From the NCBI RefSeq assembly GCF_900111345.1, contig NZ_FOGY01000009.1, forward strand, positions 1 to 64,000: DNA of 64,000 bases. Reading direction: 5' to 3'. The number at the start of each line of letters is the position of its first letter. The first letter of the stretch is position 1. Under the pieces are notes generated by a model. The model had not been told where the DNA came from. It searched no databases and worked only from the letters and a program-made list of their open reading frames with translations. Shown here one piece after another: positions 44,508-52,731 of the stretch. Origin of the DNA: Psychrobacillus sp. OK032. GTDB lineage: Bacteria > Bacillota > Bacilli > Bacillales_A > Planococcaceae. A program made the translations under genes and the position numbers.

Positions 44508-44680
44508 TTACTCATACTTTGTAATGATAAATGTCCCTATGGTAGAAAAATTACTCATTCCTTCAAAGATATCCTCAACTTCAGACAGTGATATTTCACG
44601 TTGACCATTTTTTGAGGCTGTAATTTCCCAGAAGCGATTTGTGCAAGCATAGCATCAAAACGATGAGCAGTCTGTAATTT
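44508..44680 (-). pseudogene. C-terminal fragment of a zinc-type alcohol dehydrogenase (MDR)
   Basis: Minus-strand frames read TAHRFDAMLAQIASGKLQPQ, then after a frame break REISLSEVEDIFEGMSNFST and IGTFIITKYE with a stop. Together they match the end of quinone-reductase/alcohol dehydrogenase proteins. The rest of the gene is absent and one frameshift is visible. Confidence 0.75.
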
Positions 44681-44771
44681 CTAGACTTGGTAGATTACTA
44701 TGTACTTTGTCGAAACGAACTACTACTAGGAAAGCATAAGAGGCTGCCGAAATGAATTCTAGGATAGCCTC

Positions 44772-44877
44772 TTAAACCTTCTCCGCCTTCTTCTCAAAAT
44801 ACCAATGCAACCTAAAATCACAAATCTCCTTCGTCCACTCATAAATAATCCCATGCACTGAATCTGCCACATCAAGA
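44772..44877 (-). pseudogene. Unidentified C-terminal gene fragment
   Basis: A clean 34-codon frame (VADSVHGIIYEWTKEICDFR and LHWYFEKKAEKV, then stop) has no start. It looks like the end of a lost gene, which I cannot identify. Confidence 0.4.
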
Positions 44878-44879
44878 TT

Positions 44880-45016
44880 CCACTTCATACATTTTCGTCA
44901 AAGCTTCAAAAGTGGCCTTTTCAAAATACATTGCGTGCACTCATTTCACGCAGAACAAGTTGAGTATAGGCAAAAAAATATCTTTCGAAAAGTCATAAAT
45001 ATAGTTAATCGAACCG
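44880..45016 (-). pseudogene. Fragment of an endonuclease-V-like gene
   Basis: Two blocks are near copies of parts of the gene at 53179-53580: one near 44882-44915 (Tyr-Val-rich end) and one at 44935-45016, with an identical stretch TTTCACGCAGAACAAG. The ~150 bases that lie between them in the intact gene are lost. Confidence 0.75.
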
Positions 45017-45063
45017 GTGTCAGACTCAAATGTTCCCTAATTTTGTGCAGGTTGAATAAATTG

Positions 45064-45093
45064 TTGGACAAATATAAATAACTGTTGTATACT
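45064..45093 (+). promoter_or_regulatory. Promoter of the cold-shock gene
   Basis: TTGGAC (45064-45069) and TATACT (45088-45093) are 18 bases apart. Transcription would start near 45100, giving a leader of about 118 bases before the ATG. Confidence 0.7.
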
Positions 45094-45128
45094 TAGGACA
45101 ATAATTAAATTGCTTAACAGAAACAATG

Positions 45129-45198
45129 AATTCACATATTACAAAAAGTAATCGTGAGTCTTCGGTAGCTTTTTGTAATATGTGAATTTTTTATTCAC
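45129..45198 (+). promoter_or_regulatory. Large hairpin in the cold-shock leader
   Basis: A perfect 20-bp stem (45129-45148 with 45169-45188) has a 20-base loop and is followed by T-rich sequence. An alternative small hairpin, GTGAAT (45182-45187) with ATTCAC (45193-45198), would use the base of the large stem's 3' arm. The two cannot form together, which fits a terminator/antiterminator or temperature-dependent switch. Confidence 0.65.
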
Positions 45199-45217
45199 CA
45201 AAATGGAGGTTTTTTAC

Positions 45218-45418
45218 ATGACACAAGGTACAGTAAAATGGTTTAACGCAGAAAAAGGTTTTGGATTTATCGAAGTTGAAGGCGGAAACGACGTATTCGC
45301 TCACTTCTCAGCTATTCAAGGCGACGGTTTCAAATCACTTGACGAAGGTCAAAAAGTTGAATTTGATATCGAAGACGGTCAACGTGGACCACAAGCAGTA
45401 AACATCGTAAAACTTTAA
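45218..45418 (+). CDS. Cold-shock protein (CspA family)
   Basis: The 66-residue single-strand nucleic-acid chaperone carries RNP1 (KGFGFIEV) and RNP2 (DVFAHFSAI) and has standard length. ATG 45218 follows ATGGAGG; the longer frame from 45182 lies in the leader hairpin. Such proteins melt RNA structure at low temperature. The leader with a large hairpin suggests post-transcriptional control. Confidence 0.97.
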   Translation: MTQGTVKWFNAEKGFGFIEVEGGNDVFAHFSAIQGDGFKSLDEGQKVEFDIEDGQRGPQAVNIVKL

Positions 45419-45439
45419 TTCTTCGGAATCAAGTAAGGA

Positions 45440-45472
45440 AGAGACACTCTTAATGGGTGTCTTTTTTTTGTC
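45440..45472 (+). terminator. Terminator of the cold-shock gene
   Basis: AGACAC (45442-45447) pairs with GTGTCT (45457-45462), extended by wobble pairs, then T8. Confidence 0.85.
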
Positions 45473-45568
45473 TTTATTTTAAATATGTCCGGATAAAAAT
45501 ATTTATAACCGTTTATAAGAAGTGATAACATAAGGATATAAAGATCTATCAGATAGGAATGAACCAAG

Positions 45569-46207
45569 ATGAGTAATACACATATATTCTCAAAGCGTGA
45601 AGAGATTGCGAATGCAATCATTCACGGAATTGGAGCTCTTTTAAGTATTGCGGCTCTTGTCATTTTGATTGTGTCTTCTGTGACACGAGGAACGGCGTGG
45701 CATGTGGTGAGTTTTACTTTGTTTGGAGTGACGATGGTGCTATTATATGCATCATCCACACTCGTTCATGGGTTTCCGGCGGGTCGAGCGAAAGATGTTT
45801 TTGAGATAATGGACCACTCGGCCATTTACTTTTTCATTGCAGGGACGTATACTCCTTTTTTATTCCTTGCTGTAAAAGGAACACTTGGCTGGACGTTGTT
45901 TGGTATTGTGTGGGGGCTTGCGATAGCAGGTACGGTGTTTAAAGCATATTTTGTGAAGCGCTTTTTGCATACGTCGACTTTATTGTATGTTGTGATGGGC
46001 TGGTTGATGGTATTTGCATGGAAACCACTAGTAGCAAACGTTTCGAATCAAGGTCTTATTTATCTAGCTGTAGGTGGCGTGCTCTATACAGCAGGTGCAG
46101 TTTTTTATGTATGGCGCGGGTTTACGTATCATCATGCGGTCTGGCATATTTTTGTACTTGCAGCATCCATCTTGCATTTCTTTGCAGTGATGACTTTATT
46201 GGCGTAA
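45569..46207 (+). CDS. Hemolysin III family (PAQR-type) membrane protein
   Basis: The 212-residue protein has seven spans and the family motifs NAIIHGIGALLS, MDHSAIYFFIAGTYTPF and HAVWHIFVLAASILHFFAV with conserved histidines. B. subtilis YqfA is the closest style of relative. Roles in bacteria are unclear (membrane fluidity, putative hydrolase). Its ribosome site is weak. Confidence 0.93.
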   Translation: MSNTHIFSKREEIANAIIHGIGALLSIAALVILIVSSVTRGTAWHVVSFTLFGVTMVLLYASSTLVHGFPAGRAKDVFEIMDHSAIYFFIAGTYTPFLFLAVKGTLGWTLFGIVWGLAIAGTVFKAYFVKRFLHTSTLLYVVMGWLMVFAWKPLVANVSNQGLIYLAVGGVLYTAGAVFYVWRGFTYHHAVWHIFVLAASILHFFAVMTLLA

Positions 46208-46248
46208 AATTACTAATATATTTATTGTGAGGAAGGAGCTTTATTGAA

Positions 46249-46674
46249 ATGATAAAAACAACTGTATTTGAACAATTAAAACGTGCGATGAAAGAGAAGG
46301 ATGTATTAGCAAAAGGCGTACTTACACTTTTAAAATCGGCACTGGATAGCGCAGAAAAAGAAAAAGGTTCAAGCCTTTCACCGGAAGAGGAAATTGCTAT
46401 TGTGAATCGCGAAGTGAAACAAACAAACCAAGCGTTAGAAGGAGCTCAAAAAGCAAATCGAGAAGACTTAATCGAAAAAGAAGAAGCAAAACTAGTATTA
46501 TTAAAAAGCTTCTTACCAAAACAATTAAGCGAAGAAGAAATTGCAACGATATTAACAGAGGCTGGAATTGTAAAAGGTATGAATATGGGCGATGCGATGA
46601 AAATTGCAAAACCATTACTAACTGGAAAAGCAGACGGATCCACTATGTCCAAAGTCGTGAAAAATTTAATCTAA
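46249..46674 (+). CDS. yqeY: GatB/YqeY domain protein
   Basis: The 141-residue protein matches YqeY: N-terminal helices (AMKEKDVLAKGVLTLLKSAL), then EEEIAIVNREVKQTNQAL and the C-terminal GMNMGDAMKIAKPLLTGKAD. It shares a domain with the tail of the amidotransferase GatB and may bind tRNA. AAGGAG precedes the start. In many Bacillales it sits by rpsU, which is not seen here. Confidence 0.94.
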   Translation: MIKTTVFEQLKRAMKEKDVLAKGVLTLLKSALDSAEKEKGSSLSPEEEIAIVNREVKQTNQALEGAQKANREDLIEKEEAKLVLLKSFLPKQLSEEEIATILTEAGIVKGMNMGDAMKIAKPLLTGKADGSTMSKVVKNLI

Positions 46675-46732
46675 AAAGAGAGTGCCTAGCGCGAGGGCAC
46701 TGAAAAAATTACGTTTTAAGACAATCAAAAAT

Positions 46733-46780
46733 AGGCAACTTCTTGTTCGATTTTGAACAGGAAAGTTGCCTTTTTTTTGA
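46733..46780 (+). terminator. Terminator after yqeY
   Basis: AGGCAACTT (46733-46741) pairs with AAGTTGCCT (46763-46771), with an inner GTTC/GAAC pair, followed by T8. A second hairpin (AGTGCC with GGCACT, 46681-46701) lies just before it. Confidence 0.9.
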
Positions 46781-46993
46781 TCTTTTCTATCCTTTTTCTT
46801 TGGCTCTGTTAAAGGAAAAGGTTGATTAATAGTTAATGATTGTGGAGTAGGTTTCCCTATATAATTTTGCATTTATTTTTGCTTAAAACAAAAATAGTCA
46901 ATAAAAATGTTGTTCAAATTAATAAAATTTTATTGTAAATCGATAAAATATATATTAAAATAAAAATAAGAATAAATAAGTGAGGTGCTTTTT

Positions 46994-47476
46994 ATGGAAA
47001 AAGTAACAACGTTGTTTTTAAAAATAGCTGTTATTCTTTTAGGAATCCCAGTTCTTGCTCTGTGCATCTTTTTGGTGCCTGAGATGGCGAATCTTGCAGC
47101 AAAATTGCTTCCAGAGTTTGCTTTAATAAAATATCTCGTTTTCATCGCTTTTGATGCATCGGCGATACCTTTTTACTTTGCTTTGTATCAGGCTTTCAAA
47201 CTCTTACGCTATATTGACAAAAATAAAGCTTTCTCCGATTTATCTGTAAAAGCTTTAAAGAAAATCAAATACTGTGCCATCACAATCAGTATTTTGCATG
47301 TGCTAGTTTGGCCGCTCTTCTATATCTTTGCGGAAGTAGACGACGCACCAGGAGTTATCTTTGTCGGATTGGTTGTTCCTTTTGCTTCGATGGTTATCGC
47401 AGTCTTTGCGGCTGTTCTCCAAAAACTTTTACAAGAAGCAATTAATATCAAATCAGAAAATGATTTAACGGTCTGA
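46994..47476 (+). CDS. DUF2975 membrane protein, YoaS-like
   Basis: The 160-residue protein has four spans and the DUF2975 middle loop (YQAFKLLRYIDKNKAFSDLS). GAGGTG precedes ATG 46994. It is followed by a small XRE regulator after 11 bases, exactly the B. subtilis yoaS-yozG layout. Confidence 0.88.
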   Translation: MEKVTTLFLKIAVILLGIPVLALCIFLVPEMANLAAKLLPEFALIKYLVFIAFDASAIPFYFALYQAFKLLRYIDKNKAFSDLSVKALKKIKYCAITISILHVLVWPLFYIFAEVDDAPGVIFVGLVVPFASMVIAVFAAVLQKLLQEAINIKSENDLTV

Positions 47477-47487
47477 GGTGAATAACA

Positions 47488-47703
47488 ATGGCAATTATAA
47501 TCAATATTGATGTGATGTTAGCAAAAAGGAAAATGAGCGTAACAGAACTTTCTAAGAGGGTTGGAATAACAATGGCGAACCTTTCTATATTGAAAAATGG
47601 AAAGGCAAAAGCGATTCGATTATCCACTTTAGAGGCAATTTGTAAGGCTTTAGAATGTCAGCCTGGAGATATTTTAGAATACAAAAGTGACGAGGACAGT
47701 TAA
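47488..47703 (+). CDS. Small XRE regulator, YozG-like
   Basis: The 71-residue protein is a minimal Cro/CI helix-turn-helix (INIDVMLAKRKMSVTELSKR, then KAIRLSTLEAICKALECQPG) of the YozG type. It is cotranscribed with the DUF2975 gene and probably regulated by or with it. Confidence 0.92.
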   Translation: MAIIINIDVMLAKRKMSVTELSKRVGITMANLSILKNGKAKAIRLSTLEAICKALECQPGDILEYKSDEDS

Positions 47704-47751
47704 ACATTGTGGAGGAAACTTAATATAACAATTATTAGGGGAGGTATAACT

Positions 47752-48999
47752 ATGGAAATTAACAATTCGATTATTCGAAATATTGCTAACCCTCATGAGC
47801 TGGAGAGAATGTATAGAAAAGACCCGAAAGCTTTTAAAAGGTCATTCCCACACGCATGGGAACAAAACCCTGATTCTCAGGTTCTTGGTGTTTGGTATGA
47901 AAGATTGCATTTCAAGGAGACGGCAAATACAGAAAAATCTTCCTTGCTTCAAAAAGGTTTCTTATTCATGGGAATTTTAGCCATTCTGGCCGGGATAAGC
48001 ACCAGGATCATTTTCCATTTTGTCGAACAGGAAGCAATTGCTCCAATTAACCTGGCTTTTGGTATAATTCCCTTTATTGCTGCCTATTTTGTTTACAATA
48101 ATACTCCGAAAAAAAGTGTTATTTATTCCCTTGCAGCATTGTTCCTAATTTCAGGGATTTATCTTAATATGCTGCCGTTAAATTATAAAGACAGTATTAT
48201 CCTTGTTTATTTACACCTTCCCATATTCTTATGGGTATTGGTAGGACTTGCATTTACAGGAAATGAATATTCAAAAGGCAGTACAAGATTAGCCTTTATT
48301 AAATTTAATTTGGAATATTGTATTCTCTACGCCAGCATGGCAGTTAGCGGAATGGTACTAGCGGCATTAACCATGCAGTTATTTAGCTTTGTTGGCCTGG
48401 ATATAGAAGAATTCTATTTTAGTAATGTCGTTTTATTTGGTGCTGCGGCTCTCGCTATTGTGGCTGCATACCTGGTATCAATGAATCTTAAACTTGCTAA
48501 GAATATTACACCATATATAGCTAAAATTTTTAGTCCTCTTGTCCTGGTCACATTGTTGGTCTATCTTATAACGGTTATATGGGTCGGAAAAAATCCATTC
48601 TTGGACCGCAATTTCCTGATAGCCTTCAACGGAATACTCCTTGGTGTATTGGCCGTTACCATATTTTCCATTACCGAGAGCGACTCAGACGAGAAAAAGA
48701 ACATTTCAGATTATATAAATTTTGCCTTAATTATTCTTGCTCTTATCATTGACAGTGTGGCCTTGTCCGCCATCGTGTTCAGACTTTCTTCTTATGGGAT
48801 TACGCCTAATAGACTTGCTGTTTTAGGAGTAAACATACTTATCTGGGCAAATCTAATTTGGATTATGCTCTCCTATATGCGATTTCTACAAAACAAATCC
48901 GGACCTTCAACTATCCAAGATGCCGTTACTAAGTATTTGCCGGTCTACGGACTATGGGCAGCTTTCGTTACATTTACTTTTCCTATAATTTTTAATTAG
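47752..48999 (+). CDS. Polytopic membrane protein, DUF4153-like
   Basis: The 415-residue protein has a soluble ~65-residue N-terminus (ELERMYRKDPKAFKRSFPHA) and about ten membrane spans. ATG 47752 follows GGGGAGG; an earlier frame start lies in the gap after yozG. It is the third gene in the same direction, so it may belong with the YoaS/YozG unit. Function unknown. Confidence 0.78.
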   Translation: MEINNSIIRNIANPHELERMYRKDPKAFKRSFPHAWEQNPDSQVLGVWYERLHFKETANTEKSSLLQKGFLFMGILAILAGISTRIIFHFVEQEAIAPINLAFGIIPFIAAYFVYNNTPKKSVIYSLAALFLISGIYLNMLPLNYKDSIILVYLHLPIFLWVLVGLAFTGNEYSKGSTRLAFIKFNLEYCILYASMAVSGMVLAALTMQLFSFVGLDIEEFYFSNVVLFGAAALAIVAAYLVSMNLKLAKNITPYIAKIFSPLVLVTLLVYLITVIWVGKNPFLDRNFLIAFNGILLGVLAVTIFSITESDSDEKKNISDYINFALIILALIIDSVALSAIVFRLSSYGITPNRLAVLGVNILIWANLIWIMLSYMRFLQNKSGPSTIQDAVTKYLPVYGLWAAFVTFTFPIIFN

Positions 49000-49378
49000 A
49001 AAGGCTCTGTTATTGTAACGAAAAGCTAATCTTCTATAACGTATAAATTCTTAGAGCCGATATTATGCAGCTTTTTATACAGAGTTGCATAGTCTTGGCT
49101 TATTTTCATTACTAAAATTAAAAAGAGGGTATTCAAACTAGAAGACATATTATATTGTTGCAACTAGATTCTTTAAAATATGTCCAGTTTCATGTGCCAA
49201 AAGAAAAAGGATTTCATGAAACGTATTTGATAAGCTAAACTTGCAGGTTTTAATTTTGAGTTTGATTTAGATTAAATGTGAAAAGATGTACTTACACTAA
49301 AGAGGGCGTTAGTTGAAGAATAATTAAGTAATATTATGAGTGAGGTCAGACTTTAGTTATTCAATTAAAAGGCACGAT
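49000..49378. other. Intergenic stretch with a possible metallopeptidase fragment
   Basis: No intact gene is found. On the minus strand, 49150-49266 holds a short frame with FHEILFLLAHETGHILKN, an HExxH-like motif resembling ImmA/IrrE-type peptidases. It has no start and is closed by stops at both ends. Confidence 0.35.
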
Positions 49379-49482
49379 TGTTGAATAAGCTTCACGTTTC
49401 TTGTTCAACTAACGGGTGCTTTAGCAAAAAGGGTTGTTAGTAGACAGCCTTTATTCTTATTCAACCAAAGAAGCAGTTTAGT
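49379..49482. repeat. Dispersed intergenic palindrome, copy 1
   Basis: TTCAACTAACGGGTGCTTTAG on one side faces TTCAACCAAAG-(GCAGTTTAGTT) on the other across ~60 bases. It is the first of several related elements between here and 52.5 kb. Confidence 0.65.
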
Positions 49483-49730
49483 TTAATAAACATTCTTTTT
49501 AATTTTTAGCTCTGTTTAACTTGATCGTTGTTTTATCAAATTAAGAAGCGTATTCATACTAAAATTTGAATACACTACTTCTCCCTATAGGTAATCATAC
49601 GAGGTGTATCATATAATTAAGCAACTATTTGTTCTCGTATATAAAATCAATCTCTTCAATTCTTAATGCATCCCCATTGGTACCTAATAATATTTGCCCT
49701 CAAAATTTTAATGTCCTTTAAAAGTAGACT

Positions 49731-50294
49731 TTAAGGGTACCATGAAAGTTTGGTATCACTGTCTAATGGTTGGTTTTTAATCTCAGCACTCAAGGCATTG
49801 AACCATTTGCTTAAAATTTCTTCTTTTGCTAAATTTGCATTGTCATCGTCTTCCCAAATTACATGAGAAAACCAAGCACCAGTTGCCCATTCAAATTGTA
49901 GCTCAGCAAATGCAATCTTAGGGTGTTCAACTTGTGTAAAGTTACCATTTACTGCAGAAGCGACAGTAGATGCTTGAGGTAGTAATTCATTTTGAATCTT
50001 CTCTTCTATAATAGGATTTTCAAGTTGATTCCACATAACTAGCAAGCCATCTACTTGATAAAAAATATCGAAAGAAGGTTGTTCCCCCATATCTACCAAG
50101 ACAAAGGCACGTTCTACTGTGTTGTTAGTCGCCTTAACCGCATTTACGATAATATTCTGTGCAATTTCCACCCAGAAATTCATTCCTTCTTCTTCAGGTG
50201 ACTCTAAATATAACTCAGACTCAAGTTCAGAAATAGCAGCTTCTCCATTATTAACATCTTCTACTTTCTTAAAAAAACGTTTAAAGAACCCCAT
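49731..50294 (-). CDS. Hypothetical protein, 187 residues
   Basis: I do not recognise this soluble protein. It begins with a basic amphipathic helix (MGFFKRFFKKVEDV), then acidic helices and a C-terminal beta-rich part (FAELQFEWATGAWFSHVIWE). ATG 50294 is 8 bases from GGGGGATG. Short orphan genes of this look among repeats are often immunity or defence accessories, but nothing here proves it. Confidence 0.7.
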   Translation of the reverse strand: MGFFKRFFKKVEDVNNGEAAISELESELYLESPEEEGMNFWVEIAQNIIVNAVKATNNTVERAFVLVDMGEQPSFDIFYQVDGLLVMWNQLENPIIEEKIQNELLPQASTVASAVNGNFTQVEHPKIAFAELQFEWATGAWFSHVIWEDDDNANLAKEEILSKWFNALSAEIKNQPLDSDTKLSWYP

Positions 50295-50506
50295 TAAATG
50301 CACATCCCCCAATTCTATTAATAAAAAGAAAAACAATTTTATTTAGATGTTCGTAAGCAATACACCTCAATGTTATTATTCTAAAAGTTTTACCATAAAC
50401 CTTGTTAGGCTATCATTTCTATTTATGGAATTGTAACGTATGTTTCATTCGTTGTATACAAACTTTTCATGGCAAATATACGAACTTTGTGAAGTATTGG
50501 CTTAAA

Positions 50507-50642
50507 GTAAAGGGTGCTTTAGTTAAACATGACCATCTTTGCGATGTTCTATTTTTTATTTAAAACATCAAGTAGATCTCAGATATCCATTGTGGAATGT
50601 TACACGTTAAACTAACGCGGCAGGTTAGTTCAACAAGAAAAT
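50507..50642. repeat. Dispersed intergenic palindrome, copy 2
   Basis: Bounded by GGGTGCTTTAGTT and CAGGTTAGTTCAAC. Its central 43 bases (50563-50605) match 51377-51419 with few differences. Confidence 0.75.
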
Positions 50643-50829
50643 TTTTTATAAAAGTAAGTTAATTATTGTGATAAAATAATTATTCAAAACTTTATTTAGC
50701 TTTTCAAGCCCCAAATTGCAGGATAGTTAAGATAAGGAGGAGTTTGTCATAAGAGTAAATCCGATAGAATTTCATATTCGTAATTTTAGTTATATTATAA
50801 GGTCAGCAAAAGAGAACGATGCCAAAAAC

Positions 50830-51294
50830 TTGTCTGAAGTACGTTTGCAGATAGATGGCGAAACAGAAAATATGGATAGGGAAAAAGGCGAAGCGTACAT
50901 ACATGAAGCAGGTTTTAAACAACTAATCAAAGAAGAAACCGAAAGTCCTCATAATCTATTTTTAGTTTGCGAAGCAAACGGTAAGATCGTTGGCTTCTCA
51001 AGGTGTGAAGGAAATCAGTTGAAAAGAATGTCTCATAAAGTTGAGTTTGGTGTTTGTATACTTAAGGATTACTGGGGATATGGCATTGGAACAAACTTGT
51101 TAAAAGAAACTATCAGATGGGCTGATACAAATCAAATCAAGAAAATTACTTTGAATGTACTTCAAACCAATGAAAAGGCTATAATGCTCTATAAAAAGTA
51201 TGGTTTTGAAGAAGAAGGAGTATTAAAGAAGGATAAGCTGTTATCAGATGGAAATTATTATAATACCGTAATAATGGGAAGATTTAAAGAATAA
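50830..51294 (+). CDS. GNAT acetyltransferase with lost start codon
   Basis: The protein is a GNAT enzyme (KVEFGVCILKDYWGYGIGTN, then ALMLYKKYGFEEEGVLK-like end AIMLYKKYGFEEEG). The first standard start is TTG 50830, but family-like coding extends upstream to 50749, where ATA lies 8 bases after AAGGAGG. The natural start was therefore probably ATG 50749, now ATA. The enzyme may be made from ATA, from TTG, or not at all. Substrate unknown. Confidence 0.78.
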   Translation: MSEVRLQIDGETENMDREKGEAYIHEAGFKQLIKEETESPHNLFLVCEANGKIVGFSRCEGNQLKRMSHKVEFGVCILKDYWGYGIGTNLLKETIRWADTNQIKKITLNVLQTNEKAIMLYKKYGFEEEGVLKKDKLLSDGNYYNTVIMGRFKE

Positions 51295-51305
51295 TTCTAA
51301 TGAGT

Positions 51306-51447
51306 TCTCATTCTTCAACTAACTGGTAGCTATAGCAGAACAAGACTATCATTTCGATGGTCTATTTATTTATCCGAAACATCAAGTAGATCTCAGAAAT
51401 CTATTGTGAAATGTTACACTATCTGAAGACGCAGTTTAGTTGAATAA
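51306..51447. repeat. Dispersed intergenic palindrome, copy 3
   Basis: TTCAACTAACTGGTAGCT at the left and CAGTTTAGTTGAATAA at the right enclose a centre that matches copy 2. Confidence 0.75.
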
Positions 51448-51481
51448 CAAATTAATTTAGATATTTTAAGGAGTTTGCAAA

Positions 51482-51784
51482 GTGAAGAAATTTGGAACAG
51501 TTTTATTAATATTTCTTATTATTGTTGGAATTATTTTTAGTTATATCCAATATAAAAAATCAACCGTTGAAGAAAGTGTAATTAACTATCTAATTACAGA
51601 AAAGAATATTCCAAACGATGACATTATTTCGAGCGAACCATTTATTGCAAATTTACAGGGTGATAAGAATTGGATGGTCAGTGTTAAATTGAAAGATGAT
51701 GAGAAAACATACTTTTATTACAAAAATAAAGGTGAAGTTGTCTTGGAATCTTATATAGAAAACGGAGTAGAATACGTTCAGTAA
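51482..51784 (+). CDS. DUF3139-like small membrane-anchored protein
   Basis: The 100-residue protein has an N-terminal span (FGTVLLIFLIIVGIIFSYI) and an outside domain of ~75 residues ending in a strand-rich part (WMVSVKLKDDEKTYFYYKN). The shape matches DUF3139. It starts at GTG 51482 after AAGGAG. Function unknown. Confidence 0.72.
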   Translation: MKKFGTVLLIFLIIVGIIFSYIQYKKSTVEESVINYLITEKNIPNDDIISSEPFIANLQGDKNWMVSVKLKDDEKTYFYYKNKGEVVLESYIENGVEYVQ

Positions 51785-51804
51785 TTTATGACCCTTTTTT
51801 GTTG

Positions 51805-51838
51805 GTCTTATTAAACTAAAGGGGTAGGATTGTTGAAG
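51805..51838. repeat. Half copy of the intergenic palindrome
   Basis: ATTAAACTAAAGGGGTAGGA followed by TTGTTGAAGAAGG corresponds to one side of the repeat only. Confidence 0.5.
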
Positions 51839-51932
51839 AAGGATATTTTCTGTCTTAAGCGAAATAGAATTTTAACCAAACTTTACACGAATATAGGTAT
51901 TGAAAATAACGGAAACATGGGAGGTACGAGAT

Positions 51933-52370
51933 ATGAAGATCAATAGAATAGATCATGTGAGTATAAACGTAAATGATCTTTCAGAGGCTAAAGCGTTTTT
52001 TCTTGATTTAGGACTTGAAGTGCAAGCGGAATGGGAATTGGATGGAGAACAGTTAGACAGAATAGTTGGGCTTAATGATGTTAAAACGGCATGTGTAGGA
52101 TTGGGGATGCCAGATGGTCAGGCATGGATAGAGCTAGTCAAATTTTATACTCCGTCAGATGAAAAAGATATTCAGCAACCTTTTGCAAATACGTTGGGGA
52201 TCCGACATATTTGCTTTGCTGTTGAAGATATTGAAGCTATTGTTGCGAAGTTGAAAAAGAAGGGCACGGAAATCTTTAGTGAGATACAGCAGTATGAAGA
52301 GAGTTATAAGTTATGTTATGTTCGTGGTCCAGAGGGAATTATTTTAGAGTTGGCGGAGAAAATCAGATAA
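51933..52370 (+). CDS. VOC family (methylmalonyl-CoA epimerase/glyoxalase-like) protein
   Basis: The 145-residue protein has paired VOC modules: INRIDHVSINVNDLSEAKAF and LGIRHICFAVEDIEAIVAKL, ending in YVRGPEGIILELAEKI. Metal-ligand positions (H at ~7, E or Q, H at ~76, E at ~138) look complete. ATG 51933 follows GGGAGG. Substrate unknown. Confidence 0.88.
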   Translation: MKINRIDHVSINVNDLSEAKAFFLDLGLEVQAEWELDGEQLDRIVGLNDVKTACVGLGMPDGQAWIELVKFYTPSDEKDIQQPFANTLGIRHICFAVEDIEAIVAKLKKKGTEIFSEIQQYEESYKLCYVRGPEGIILELAEKIR

Positions 52371-52423
52371 ATATTGAATGGGACTTTAAATGATTTAAAT
52401 TTCCAACTTTAAAGATTTCTTCT

Positions 52424-52512
52424 TAAACTATCGGGTGCTTTAGTTAAGCAAGTGGCTGCCTGTAAGGGTAGTTTTTTCTTGTTGAACTAAAGGTACAGGT
52501 TAGTTGAAGAGG
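52424..52512. repeat. Dispersed intergenic palindrome, copy 4
   Basis: TAAACTATCGGGTGCTTTAG and GTTGAACTAAAGGTACAGG enclose a short hairpin centre (GGCTGCC-related). The best-preserved copy in the window. Confidence 0.75.
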
Positions 52513-52599
52513 AACATCCGATAAAATAAACAATAAATTACACTAATAAAGGTATTGTAATAATTGCTGTATTACCCTACTAATATAAGAGGTGTTTTT

Positions 52600-52731
52600 T
52601 TGTTTCTAGTTCCTATTATAATCACAATACTTTTCATAATGGTCCAAGCGGAGATAAGTAAAAAGGGATTTATTAAGAGTGGTTTTATAATTGGAATAAG
52701 TATAACAACGAAAAGAAGGTGTAGTGGTTGA
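52600..52731 (+). CDS. Small membrane peptide, 43 residues
   Basis: A TTG at 52600 follows AAGAGGTG and opens a 43-codon frame with one hydrophobic span (FLVPIIITILFIMVQAEISK) and a basic end (TTKRRCSG). Its TGA overlaps the TTG of the next gene (TTGA), so the two look coupled. No family is known to me. Confidence 0.5.
   Translation: MFLVPIIITILFIMVQAEISKKGFIKSGFIIGISITTKRRCSG

Noticed and set aside
46666-46872. 68-codon minus-strand frame after yqeY
   Set aside because: It reads through the yqeY terminator, which argues against a gene.
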